Source: an uncultured Clostridia bacterium (GTDB lineage: Bacteria; Bacillota; Clostridia; TANB77; CAG-508). From it: DNA of 36,826 bases. Below the pieces are notes generated by a model. That model was given only the letters and a program-made list of their open reading frames with translations. It was not told the origin of the DNA and ran no database searches. The translations under genes and the position numbers were made by a program. Shown here piece by piece: positions 18,327 through 26,572 of the stretch. Every line of letters starts with the position of its first letter. The stretch's first letter is position 1. The stretch lies in assembly GCA_944386705.1 (NCBI GenBank), contig CALXCC010000004.1, positions 1 through 36,826 on the forward strand, given 5' to 3'.

Positions 18327-20717
18327 ATGGATTATAATTTTAATGAGATTGAAAAAAAATGGCAAAAATATTGGGATGAAAATAAAACATTTTTCACTGA
18401 TGTTTGGGATTTTTCAAAGCCAAAATTTTATGCTTTAGATATGTTTCCATATCCCTCTGGACAAGGTTTGCATGTTGGTCACCCAGAAGGATATACTGCA
18501 ACCGATATTCTATCTAGAATGAAAAGGATGCAAGGCTATAATGTTTTACACCCAATGGGATGGGATGCTTTTGGTCTTCCAGCTGAGCAATATGCTATAA
18601 AAACAGGAAACCATCCAGCTGGATTTACTAAAAAAAATATAGAAACTTTTAAAACACAATTAAAAATGTTAGGTCTTTCTTTTGACTGGGATAAAGAAAT
18701 TTCTACTTGTGACCCTAGTTATTATAAATGGACTCAATGGATTTTTAAGCAATTATACAAAGATGGTTTAGCAAAATTAGTTGAAATGCCTGTTAACTGG
18801 TGCGAAGGTTTAGGTTGTGTTTTATCTAATGACGAAGTAATTAATGGTAGAAGCGAAAGAGGCGATTTTCCTGTTGTTCGTAAAAATATGAAACAATGGG
18901 TTTTAGATATTCCTAAATACGCTGACATTTTATTAGACGGTTTAGAAGACTTAGATTGGCCTGAATCTACTAAAGAAATTCAAAGAAATTGGATTGGAAA
19001 ATCAGAAGGTGCTGAAGTTACTTTTAAAGTTGATAGTTCAGATAATCTAAAATTTACTGTATTTACAACTAGACCAGATACTTTATTTGGTGCTACATAT
19101 TGCGTTCTAGCACCTGAACTAGAATTAGTAAACCAGATTACAACACCTGATAAAAAACAAGAAGTAGAAAATTACAAAACTTTATCTGCTTCAAAATCTG
19201 ACTTAGAAAGAACTGAATTAAATAAAGAAAAAACAGGTGTCTTTACTGGAAGCTTTGCAATTAACCCTGTAAATGGAAAGAAAATTCCAATTTGGATTTC
19301 TGATTATGTATTATCTACTTATGGAACAGGATGTATTATGGCAGTTCCTGCTCATGATCAAAGAGATTATGAATTTGCACGTAAATTTGATATTGAAATT
19401 ATCCCTGTATTAGAAGGTGGAGACATTTCAAAAGAAGCTTTTGTAGGTGATGGTGTTCACATTAATTCTGACTTCTTAAATGGATTAAATAAAGAAGACG
19501 GAATTTCTAAAATGATTTTATGGCTTGAAGAAAATCATTTTGGTACTAAAAAAGTAAACTATAAATTACGTGAATGGATTTTTGCAAGACAACGTTATTG
19601 GGGAGAACCAATTCCAATTGTTTATTTGGATGACGAAATGAGAGCACTAGCTGATTCAGATTTACCTTTAGTTTTACCAGAACTAGAAGATTATGCTCCT
19701 TCTAAATCAGGTGCATCTCCTTTAGATAAGGCAACAGATTGGATAAATACCACTTTTGATGGTAAACCTGCAAAAAGAGAAACAAGTACAATGCCTGGTA
19801 GTGCTGGGTCTAGTTGGTACTTCTTACGTTATATTGATCCTAATAATGAAAACGAATTAGCCAATAAAAAATTATTAGAATATTGGATGCCTGTTGACTT
19901 ATATGTTGGTGGTCCAGAACACGCAGTTGGCCATTTATTATATTCTAGATTTTGGAATAATTATTTATATAACAAAGGTTATGTACCAGTTAAAGAACCA
20001 TTTGCAAAATTGCGTCATCAAGGTATGATTTTAGGAACAAATGGCGAAAAAATGAGTAAATCTAAGGGAAATGTTATTAATCCTGATGATATGGTAAGAG
20101 AGTATGGCGCTGATAGTTTAAGAGTTTATGAAATGTTTATGGGACCAATTGATAGTGCCAAACCTTGGGATCCAAATGGAATAGATGGTTCTAAGAAATT
20201 TTTAGATCGTGTTTGGAGATTATATGTAGATTCTAATAAAATTAAAGACCAAGAAAATAAAAACCTTGAAAGAGTTTATCATTATACAGTAAAAAAAGTA
20301 ACTAACGATTATGAAACAATGAACTTTAATACAGCTATTTCACAAATGATGATTTTTATAAATTCTGTTAATAAAGAAGATTTATTCCCAAAAGAATATG
20401 CAGAAGGATTTTTAAAATTATTAAATCCAGTAGCACCACATATTACAGAAGAATTATGGAATATCTTAGGACATAATAATACAATTTCTTATGAAAAATG
20501 GCCTGAATATGACGAAAATAAAACAATTGAAGATACTATTACTCTACCAATTCAATTTAATGGTAAATTAAAAGCTACTATTCAAATTAAATTAGATGAG
20601 GATGAATCTTCTATAAAACAAAAAGTACATAACGCTATTGATTCTAAATTAGATGGAAAAACAATAATTAAAGAAATTTATGTAAAAAATAAGATTTATA
20701 ATATTGTTGTGAAATAA
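18327..20717 (+). CDS. leuS: Leucine--tRNA ligase
   Basis: The 796-residue class I synthetase attaches leucine to tRNA-Leu. The HIGH-type motif is in [20 protein letters not shown] (about 42-61), the editing (CP1) domain follows with [12 protein letters not shown] and [15 protein letters not shown], and the KMSKS loop is [11 protein letters not shown]. The C-terminal anticodon-binding domain is complete. I chose ATG 18327 because AAAGGAG lies eight bases upstream; the longer frame from TTG 18309 overlaps that site. Codon use includes CGT, AGA and AGG for arginine and no CGG. It has no T-box, unlike many Firmicute synthetase genes. Confidence 0.97.
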   Translation: MDYNFNEIEKKWQKYWDENKTFFTDVWDFSKPKFYALDMFPYPSGQGLHVGHPEGYTATDILSRMKRMQGYNVLHPMGWDAFGLPAEQYAIKTGNHPAGFTKKNIETFKTQLKMLGLSFDWDKEISTCDPSYYKWTQWIFKQLYKDGLAKLVEMPVNWCEGLGCVLSNDEVINGRSERGDFPVVRKNMKQWVLDIPKYADILLDGLEDLDWPESTKEIQRNWIGKSEGAEVTFKVDSSDNLKFTVFTTRPDTLFGATYCVLAPELELVNQITTPDKKQEVENYKTLSASKSDLERTELNKEKTGVFTGSFAINPVNGKKIPIWISDYVLSTYGTGCIMAVPAHDQRDYEFARKFDIEIIPVLEGGDISKEAFVGDGVHINSDFLNGLNKEDGISKMILWLEENHFGTKKVNYKLREWIFARQRYWGEPIPIVYLDDEMRALADSDLPLVLPELEDYAPSKSGASPLDKATDWINTTFDGKPAKRETSTMPGSAGSSWYFLRYIDPNNENELANKKLLEYWMPVDLYVGGPEHAVGHLLYSRFWNNYLYNKGYVPVKEPFAKLRHQGMILGTNGEKMSKSKGNVINPDDMVREYGADSLRVYEMFMGPIDSAKPWDPNGIDGSKKFLDRVWRLYVDSNKIKDQENKNLERVYHYTVKKVTNDYETMNFNTAISQMMIFINSVNKEDLFPKEYAEGFLKLLNPVAPHITEELWNILGHNNTISYEKWPEYDENKTIEDTITLPIQFNGKLKATIQIKLDEDESSIKQKVHNAIDSKLDGKTIIKEIYVKNKIYNIVVK

Positions 20718-20724
20718 TTTACTT

Positions 20725-20767
20725 AGCCTATTAAAATTTATATTTAAAATTCTAATAGGCTTTTATT
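20725..20767. terminator. Terminator between leuS and the convergent coiled-coil gene
   Basis: AGCCTATTA (20725-20733) pairs with TAATAGGCT (20753-20761), with an inner AAATT/AATTT pairing, followed by TTTATTTTTT on the plus strand. It lies directly between the two convergent stop codons. Confidence 0.75.
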
Positions 20768-21110
20768 TTTTATTAACTATAGAACTTAAGTAATAAATTT
20801 TGTCTCCTTGCTTGTCTATTTTTTTCTCACAGATTTTAATTCTTTTTTTTAACTCTTCTTTTTTTTCTTCTTGAGATTGAAATGCATCAAATAATATTTG
20901 CAATTTTTCTCCGTGTTCTACTTCGATTTTTGCTACTGTACGACTTATATTTCTTACTTCTGCTTTTAAGTCTGACATATCTTCTTTTAACACAGATACG
21001 TCTCCTTTTAGTACTGACATTTCTTCTTTTAGTCCTAATATTTCTTCTTTTATATTCTTTTGTTCTTCATATATCTTAAGTAGTATGTCTTCATTTTTAA
21101 TTTCTTCCAT
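20763..21110 (-). CDS. Small coiled-coil protein of unknown function (115 aa)
   Basis: The protein is almost entirely predicted coiled coil. A seven-residue unit repeats at about 32-52 (EMSVLKG, DVSVLKE, DMSDLKA), giving exact heptads, and further E/K-rich helix extends to the C-terminus. No catalytic motif, signal peptide or membrane segment is visible. It has a strong AAGGAGG site and one of the best promoters in the window (21161-21189), so it is probably well expressed. Such proteins can be scaffolds or phage-type accessory proteins, but I do not recognise a function. Confidence 0.7.
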   Translation of the reverse strand: MEEIKNEDILLKIYEEQKNIKEEILGLKEEMSVLKGDVSVLKEDMSDLKAEVRNISRTVAKIEVEHGEKLQILFDAFQSQEEKKEELKKRIKICEKKIDKQGDKIYYLSSIVNKK

Positions 21111-21160
21111 ATTTTACCTCCTTTCTTATTTATTAATATCATAATATTGATAGTGTTATC

Positions 21161-21189
21161 ATTATATATTTATACTATATATATGTCAA
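21161..21189 (-). promoter_or_regulatory. Perfect consensus sigma-A promoter for the coiled-coil gene
   Basis: On the minus strand TTGACA (21184-21189) and TATAAT (21161-21166) are separated by 17 bases. Confidence 0.85.
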
Positions 21190-21371
21190 GAATATTTCAT
21201 CGACATTATTCGACAAACAGCTATAAACTTCTCTATTCGCAATTAATTTATTAATTAAATTTTTTATTTTATTGTAATTAAACTGTAATTAATATTTAAT
21301 ATTATTGAAATATATTAATATCACTGTTGTAGTATAATATGATATAGATTATTATACTAAGGAGATTATAA

Positions 21372-22472
21372 ATGAGTGTAGAATCTGATTTAAAAAAAGA
21401 TGGAATTCTGGTAACCCAAAAGCTAGATACTTTAAAAGTTAATTCTATAGCAAATAATATATCTATCAAGCTTTGTAATACATTTCCTGATTATGGGCTT
21501 AACCAAAATGAATTATTTATTAAATTATCCAGATTAAATATGTATAAGGCAAAAATGCCAGAAGGTATGGCGGAAGCAAATTATTTTTATAAAAATTCTT
21601 CTATTTATTTTAATGAACACATTAATGATGAAGACTTAGAAGAATTTGCAGTTCATGAATGCATACATTATCTTCAAGAAATAAAAGATAAAAGAAACTA
21701 TCCTATAAGAATGGGGCTTTGTGACTACACAGAATTTAAAATTTATGGTCTAGGACTAAATGAGGCTGCTGTTCAACTTATGGCATCTAAGATTAATGGA
21801 ATCCCTAAAGAATATGTAAAATATTTTGGAATTAGTTTTGAAACAATTAGTCCTTCTTATTATCCTTTAGAGTGTTGCCTTGTAAATCAATTGGCTTACT
21901 TAATTGGAGAAGATATTTTATTTGAAAGCACATTAAAAAGTAATGATAATTTCAAAGAAAAGTTTGCTATGGCTACTTCTCCTAAAGTATTTATGGCTGT
22001 ACAAAACTCAATTGATGATATTTTAAATGCTGAAGAAGAAATCATAAAACTTAATAACAGGATCTCTGGAATCGATGATAGAAATAAGAGGGTAGATGGT
22101 ATGTTAAAGAAAATTGACGAGTTAAAAAATGAAATTTCTTTAACATTTATGAGAACTCAAAATTTAATTATATCTAGTTATTTTGACAAAGCATTTGATT
22201 CTATTTCTAATTTAGAAGAAGTAGAGAATTTTAGAAAAAAACTATATTCATTTAAAGACTATTTAGGTTGTATGGAAGGCTATACTTTTTTTAATGAATA
22301 TTATGTAAAAAAAATGGAACAGCTAGAAAAGAAATATAATGCATTAGAAAATGGTGAGATAGAAACTGCTATCCGCATCATATCAAAAAAAGAAAATAAA
22401 TTGATTGCATTATTTAAAGCTATTAAAAAATTATTTTTTAGAAATTTAACTAAAGAGGATTCTGAGTATTAA
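21372..22472 (+). CDS. Orphan HExxH zinc-metalloprotease-like protein with coiled-coil C-terminus
   Basis: The 366-residue protein has the zinc signature HECIH (in EFAVHECIHYLQE, about 93-105) and a downstream NEAA (about 133-136) whose Glu could be the third ligand, as in gluzincins. The C-terminal third (about 220-340) is helical and charged, ending in the basic stretch KLIALFKAIKKLFFR. No signal peptide or transmembrane segment is clear, so it may act in the cytoplasm. The start at 21372 follows AAGGAG. A terminator closes it at 22539-22567, so it is probably monocistronic. I do not recognise a named family beyond the zinc motif, and protease activity is inferred. Confidence 0.7.
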   Translation: MSVESDLKKDGILVTQKLDTLKVNSIANNISIKLCNTFPDYGLNQNELFIKLSRLNMYKAKMPEGMAEANYFYKNSSIYFNEHINDEDLEEFAVHECIHYLQEIKDKRNYPIRMGLCDYTEFKIYGLGLNEAAVQLMASKINGIPKEYVKYFGISFETISPSYYPLECCLVNQLAYLIGEDILFESTLKSNDNFKEKFAMATSPKVFMAVQNSIDDILNAEEEIIKLNNRISGIDDRNKRVDGMLKKIDELKNEISLTFMRTQNLIISSYFDKAFDSISNLEEVENFRKKLYSFKDYLGCMEGYTFFNEYYVKKMEQLEKKYNALENGEIETAIRIISKKENKLIALFKAIKKLFFRNLTKEDSEY

Positions 22473-22538
22473 TTTTATTTATTTGATAACAAAAATTAAA
22501 TATTAACATATTAGCAATATATGCTTAAATCTAACTAA

Positions 22539-22567
22539 AAGAAGCTTAATTTTAAAGCTTCTTTTTT
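22539..22567 (+). terminator. Rho-independent terminator after the HExxH gene
   Basis: AAGAAGCTT (22539-22547) pairs perfectly with AAGCTTCTT (22555-22563), followed by TTTT. Confidence 0.85.
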
Positions 22568-22618
22568 ATCTATTTTCTATTTCTTGATTTGTTTTTATAT
22601 TCTTTCATATATAATTTT

Positions 22619-23893
22619 TTATATATTTTCTATAATTTTCTTTGCCGCTTCTCTTCCAGAATATGATGCCCAAGCAACTGTTCCTTTTACTCCTGCTAAA
22701 TCTCCTCCTGCATAGATTTTTTTATCAGAAGTTTGATAATTTTCATTAATTTCGATATTTCCCCACCTATTTAACTCTAGAGCTAATTCCTTTACATATG
22801 AAGCTGGGTTTGCTCCTAGTGCCATAATAATATAGTCTATATCTATTTTGTAATTACTTTTTTCGATATTTACTGGAACTAGTCTTGTTTCTCCTTCTTT
22901 TTGTACTAGTTCTGTTTTTATTAACTCTACCTCTGTTACTTTTTCTTCTTTATTTCCAATTATTTTTACAATATTATTTTGGAATAAGAATTCTACACCT
23001 TCATTAATTGCTTCTTCAATTTCTTTATCTTCTGCAGGCATTTGCTCTCTTGCTCTTCTATATATTACTTTTACTTCTTCTGCTCCTAATCTTTTTACTG
23101 TTCTTGCGCAGTCCATTGCAACATTTCCACCACCTACGATGGCTACTTTTTTTCCTTTGTAGTCTGGATGTAAATTATATTCTAGAAGTTCATTTCCTCC
23201 AAAAACTCCTTCTAGTTCTTCACCTTCGACTCCCATTTTAGAAGAACAATTGGCTCCAAATCCTAAAAATATGGCATCATATTTTTCTTTTAACTCTTCT
23301 AAACTTAGATTTTTTCCAAGTTCTTTTTGGTATTCTACTTTTATTCCCAATTCTAAAATATTTTTTATTGTTTCTTTTACTATGCTTTTTTCTAGTCTAA
23401 ATTCTGGAATTCCATATCTTAAAAGACCACCTAATTCATTATATTTTTCGTATATTATTACTTCTATTCCAGCTTTTGCTAAAAACGCTGCTGCAGTTAG
23501 CCCTGATGGTCCTCCACCAATTACTGCTACTTTTTTATTTCCTCGTATTTTTTTATTTTTTTCTATTTCTTCTTCCCAGTATTTTAATAGATTCTCTCCT
23601 TCTTCCATTGCTTTGTCAAAAACAAAAGCTTCTAAATCTCCAATTGCAACGGGTTCGCCTTTTATTCCTCTTACACATGAGCCTTGACATTGTTTTTGAT
23701 GTGGGCATATTCTTCCACAAACACCTGGAAGTACTGTTGTTTGGCATAATATTTCGTATGCTTTTGCATAATTATTATTTTTAATTTGTTCTATAAAATC
23801 TGGTATATTATTTCCTAAAGGACATCCTTTTAGTGAACAAGGTTTTACTTTACAATGTAAACAATATTGTGCTTTGTTTTTTATTTCTTCCAT
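22619..23893 (-). CDS. GltD-like NAD(P)H- and FAD-dependent oxidoreductase
   Basis: The 424-residue protein matches the glutamate synthase small-subunit (GltD) superfamily. The N-terminus has Fe-S cysteines (CLHCKVKPC...GCP near 11-25; GVCGRICPHQKQCQGSC). An FAD-binding Rossmann motif follows (VAVIGGGPSGLTAAAFLAKA, about 122-141), then an NAD(P)-binding one (VAIVGGGNVAMDCARTVKRL) and a C-terminal FAD motif (IYAGGDLAGVKGTVAWAS). The family passes electrons from NAD(P)H through FAD and Fe-S clusters. No large GltB subunit is adjacent, so this may be a stand-alone relative (NfnB, PreT or sulfide dehydrogenase type) and not true glutamate synthase. The start follows a TAGGAGA site. Confidence 0.85.
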   Translation of the reverse strand: MEEIKNKAQYCLHCKVKPCSLKGCPLGNNIPDFIEQIKNNNYAKAYEILCQTTVLPGVCGRICPHQKQCQGSCVRGIKGEPVAIGDLEAFVFDKAMEEGENLLKYWEEEIEKNKKIRGNKKVAVIGGGPSGLTAAAFLAKAGIEVIIYEKYNELGGLLRYGIPEFRLEKSIVKETIKNILELGIKVEYQKELGKNLSLEELKEKYDAIFLGFGANCSSKMGVEGEELEGVFGGNELLEYNLHPDYKGKKVAIVGGGNVAMDCARTVKRLGAEEVKVIYRRAREQMPAEDKEIEEAINEGVEFLFQNNIVKIIGNKEEKVTEVELIKTELVQKEGETRLVPVNIEKSNYKIDIDYIIMALGANPASYVKELALELNRWGNIEINENYQTSDKKIYAGGDLAGVKGTVAWASYSGREAAKKIIENI

Positions 23894-24037
23894 TTGATTT
23901 CTCCTATATCTTCTTAAATTTATTGTATATTTCCTAACTTAGCTTTTTTAATTTATATAAATCTCAATTTATTTTCACACTAAATTTTATCTATATTATT
24001 TTATATTAATTTATTATTTTTAGTCAATGAAACTGAC

Positions 24038-24590
24038 TTACTTGTTTAATTCTTTCATTACTAATTTTAAGTCATTAATAAAATCTATTTTTTTATTTTC
24101 GTCTCTTAATAAAGCTGCTGGATGCCAAGTTGGCATATAGTTTATTCCCTTTTTTTCTACCCATTTACCTCTTGAAGCTGTAATTCCATATTCTTTTCCC
24201 AAAATATGTTTTAAAGCTACACTTCCGAAGTAATACTATTATTTCTGGCTTTACTAAAATTACTTGGTTTCTTAAGTAATTCATACAAGCATCACATTCA
24301 TCTTCTTCTGGGTTTCTATTAGCAGGTGGTCTACATTTTACTATATTTGCTATATATACATCTTCTCTTTTTAAGCCAATTGTTTGAAATGCTAGGTTCA
24401 TTAATTTTCCTGCTCTTCCAACAAATGGTTCCCCTAGTCTATCTTCGTCCGCTCCTGGTCCTTCTCCAATAAACATTAGTTTAGCATTTTTATTTCCTGT
24501 TCCAAATACGATATTTTGTCTTGTTTTATATAATTTACATTTATTGCATCCTTGAATAGATTTTTCTAATTCTTCCCACGTTTCAAACAT
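24038..24590 (-). CDS. Family 4 uracil-DNA glycosylase, read through a +1 shift at CGG
   Basis: The enzyme removes uracil from DNA and normally carries an Fe-S cluster. Visible motifs are [10 protein letters not shown] (cluster cysteines, about 15-24), [20 protein letters not shown] (active-site loop) and [12 protein letters not shown]. In the starting frame the sequence reaches EIIVLL, meets CGG, and ends after 20 codons at 24165. Skipping C at 24227 gives [17 protein letters not shown], then the family's C-terminal motif [11 protein letters not shown] and a stop at 24038-24040. The recoded protein is 183 residues (121 + 62), normal for the family. Without the shift the HPAALLR motif is lost. 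The gene lies downstream of the LD-carboxypeptidase gene. Confidence 0.88.
24225..24227 (-). other. +1 recoding site in uracil-DNA glycosylase gene (CTT CGG A)
   Basis: Zero-frame CTT CGG AAG must be read as CTT-(C)-GGA-AGT (Leu-Gly-Ser). Gly122 is the conserved glycine after the IIVLL strand. Confidence 0.85.
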
Positions 24591-24704
24591 TTCTTAATCT
24601 CCCTTGTTTAATAGATTTTTTTAATAATATATAATTTTATTTTTAAATAGTCAATAGAATAGCATTTGCTTTTTTAGTAGTAATTTTCATTTGTAAAACT
24701 CACA

Positions 24705-24734
24705 TAAAAAAGCACGTTTTTAGTAAACGCACTT
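24705..24734 (-). terminator. Terminator overlapping the 3' end of the LD-carboxypeptidase gene
   Basis: On the minus strand AAGTGCGTTT (24734-24725) pairs with AAACGTGCTT (24719-24710), with two G-U pairs and a 5-nt loop, followed by a T run. Confidence 0.6.
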
Positions 24735-25640
24735 TTCTATTAATTCTATTTTAATTTTTTTAGATGTATCTATTTTCGCTTTAGTTCCTATTGGTATTAC
24801 TGTTTTTGTTTCTATATGTCCAAAATTATTTGATTTTATTATTGGGATTTTATACTCACTTCCTATTACGTCCATTATGATTTTTTCAAGTGAGATTTTG
24901 CTTTCATGTTCGTAATTTCCTATCCATAGTCCTTTTATTTTATTAAACACTCCATTTTGCTTTAAATAGTATAAATAGTTGCTTGCAAGTGCTGGACCTG
25001 TTTCAAATCCTAATTCTTCTAAGAATAATATTTTATTTTGAAAATCAATTTTGTATTTTCCTTCTACTAAACCTCTTACTAAACTTAGGTTTCCACCAAT
25101 CAGTTCTCCTTCTGCTATTCCTTCCTTAATGGTTATATATTCTTCTTGAGCTTCTCCTATTTCTAGTTTTCCTTCTACAAAACGTTTTATTGCTTCTTTA
25201 TAACTATAATTCGTTTCGTCAGTTGCTATTGTTTTAAAATTTGTTCCACTAAAAGTAACTAATCCAGTTTTAGCAGTTATTATGTTTGTAAGAGATGTTA
25301 TATCACTATATCCACATATAATTTTGGGATTATTTTTAATTAATTCATAATCTAAATATTGGAATACAGTATTTGAGTTTTCTCCACCTTTTGCACACCA
25401 AATCATTTTTACTTCTTTGTCATAAAACATAGAATTTATATCTTCTGCTTTTTCTTTTGCTGTGGCACTATATCCATTTGTGTTTGAAAAAAGATTTTTT
25501 GAAAATTTTACTTTAAATCCATCTTTTTCTACTATTTCTTTTGCTCTTTTTATTTCTTCTATGTTTTCTCCTATAATTGGATTAGATGGTGCAACTACAC
25601 CAATTGTATCCCCTTTTTTTAATCTATTTGGAATAATCAT
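24720..25640 (-). CDS. LD-carboxypeptidase, peptidase family S66 (LdcA/MccF-like)
   Basis: The 306-residue serine peptidase cleaves an L,D bond in muropeptides (LdcA role, peptidoglycan recycling) or related acyl compounds (MccF role). The S66 features are present: GDTIGVVAPSNP at the N-terminus, AKGGENSN, the nucleophile Ser in CGYSDITSL (about 112-120), GGNLSLVRGL, the catalytic Glu in LFLEELG, and the His in NNFGHIETKTVIPIG. There is no signal peptide, so it is cytoplasmic. It lies downstream of addB and pgeF on the same strand, separated from pgeF by a small palindrome. Recycling versus detoxification cannot be decided from sequence. Confidence 0.88.
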   Translation of the reverse strand: MIIPNRLKKGDTIGVVAPSNPIIGENIEEIKRAKEIVEKDGFKVKFSKNLFSNTNGYSATAKEKAEDINSMFYDKEVKMIWCAKGGENSNTVFQYLDYELIKNNPKIICGYSDITSLTNIITAKTGLVTFSGTNFKTIATDETNYSYKEAIKRFVEGKLEIGEAQEEYITIKEGIAEGELIGGNLSLVRGLVEGKYKIDFQNKILFLEELGFETGPALASNYLYYLKQNGVFNKIKGLWIGNYEHESKISLEKIIMDVIGSEYKIPIIKSNNFGHIETKTVIPIGTKAKIDTSKKIKIELIEKCVY

Positions 25641-25660
25641 TTTCTATCCTCCTTTTAAGA

Positions 25661-25703
25661 GGATGTTTTTTTGCCCCGTCCCAAAAAACATCCAAAAAAC
25701 ATC
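25661..25703. repeat. Palindrome with GCCCCGTCCC loop between ldcA-like gene and pgeF
   Basis: GGATGTTTTTT (25661-25671) is exactly inverted at 25683-25693, and a further AAAAAACATC copy sits at 25694-25703 against the pgeF stop codon. The loop carries the GTCCC core shared with other junction palindromes here. Confidence 0.6.
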
Positions 25704-26543
25704 TTATTTTAATTCAATTAATGCTGTATTTAAGCCATAACCCTCTTTTTCTACTCTAAAAGAATGAATTATATCAGAATTGCATACGCTACAAATTCCA
25801 CTATCTATTATATTTTCTTCTTTTAACCCTTCTTTTTTTAATATCATTTTATTAATTAGAACAGTATCTATATTCCATTTTTTATTTGGTATTTTTTCTT
25901 CTATTATTTCTTCTAATTTTTCTAAATCTTGAAATTCCGTTTCAAACATATCTTTAACATCTTTTTCTACTTCAAAATGACATTTTCTAATGCTTGGGGC
26001 TATACAACAAATAATATCTTCTGGATTACAGCTAAATTCTTTTTTCATTTTTTCTACAGTTTTTATAGAAATTCTTTGCAAAGTTCCCCTCCAACCAGAG
26101 TGTGTATTTGCAATTACTTTTTTTACTGGATCAAAAAACAATAATAAGATACAATCTGCATTTGTAGTAGATAATATTTGGTTTGTTTGGTTTGTTATTA
26201 ACCCATCTGTTTTACTATAATTTTCTAAATTAATATCTGGTTCTCCATTTTTTATTTTTCTATTAACTACTTTTACTTCGTCTGTATGTTCTTGATTAGT
26301 TTTAATTAGATTCTTATAATCAGAACCTATACTACTACATAATTCTTCATAATCTTTTAGTGCTTTAGTGTATTCTTCCTTACTTAATTTTTCTTTGTTT
26401 GCTCTAGCTGTTCTAAAGTTTCTATCAATACCTAATGAATATGCATGATTTATAATGTCCTTATATTCTAATAATTTTTTAAATTGTAAATATTCTATAT
26501 TTCCTTTTTTCACGTGAATTACGTTTTCGTTAGATAAATCCAT
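25704..26543 (-). CDS. pgeF: Laccase-domain purine nucleoside phosphorylase/peptidoglycan editing factor PgeF (YfiH)
   Basis: The 279-residue protein belongs to the YfiH/LACC1 family, whose members act on purine nucleosides and in E. coli affect peptidoglycan precursor fidelity. Motifs include NQEHTDEV (about 83-90), TNADCILLLFFDP, the zinc-ligand run ANTHSGWRGTLQ with His and Cys partners, and CIAPSIRKCHFEV. There is an insertion-rich N-terminus (about 45-80) that is longer than usual. Cys residues near the end (GICSVCNSD) match the family. The gene lies 29 bases downstream of addB and is probably co-transcribed. No signal peptide is seen. Confidence 0.88.
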   Translation of the reverse strand: MDLSNENVIHVKKGNIEYLQFKKLLEYKDIINHAYSLGIDRNFRTARANKEKLSKEEYTKALKDYEELCSSIGSDYKNLIKTNQEHTDEVKVVNRKIKNGEPDINLENYSKTDGLITNQTNQILSTTNADCILLLFFDPVKKVIANTHSGWRGTLQRISIKTVEKMKKEFSCNPEDIICCIAPSIRKCHFEVEKDVKDMFETEFQDLEKLEEIIEEKIPNKKWNIDTVLINKMILKKEGLKEENIIDSGICSVCNSDIIHSFRVEKEGYGLNTALIELK

Positions 26544-26572
26544 TTTTACACTTCCTATCTAAATTTTATCTT

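Noticed and set aside
18200..18327. T-box leader upstream of leuS
   Set aside because: The promoter leaves only about 30 untranslated bases and no specifier or antiterminator structure is present.
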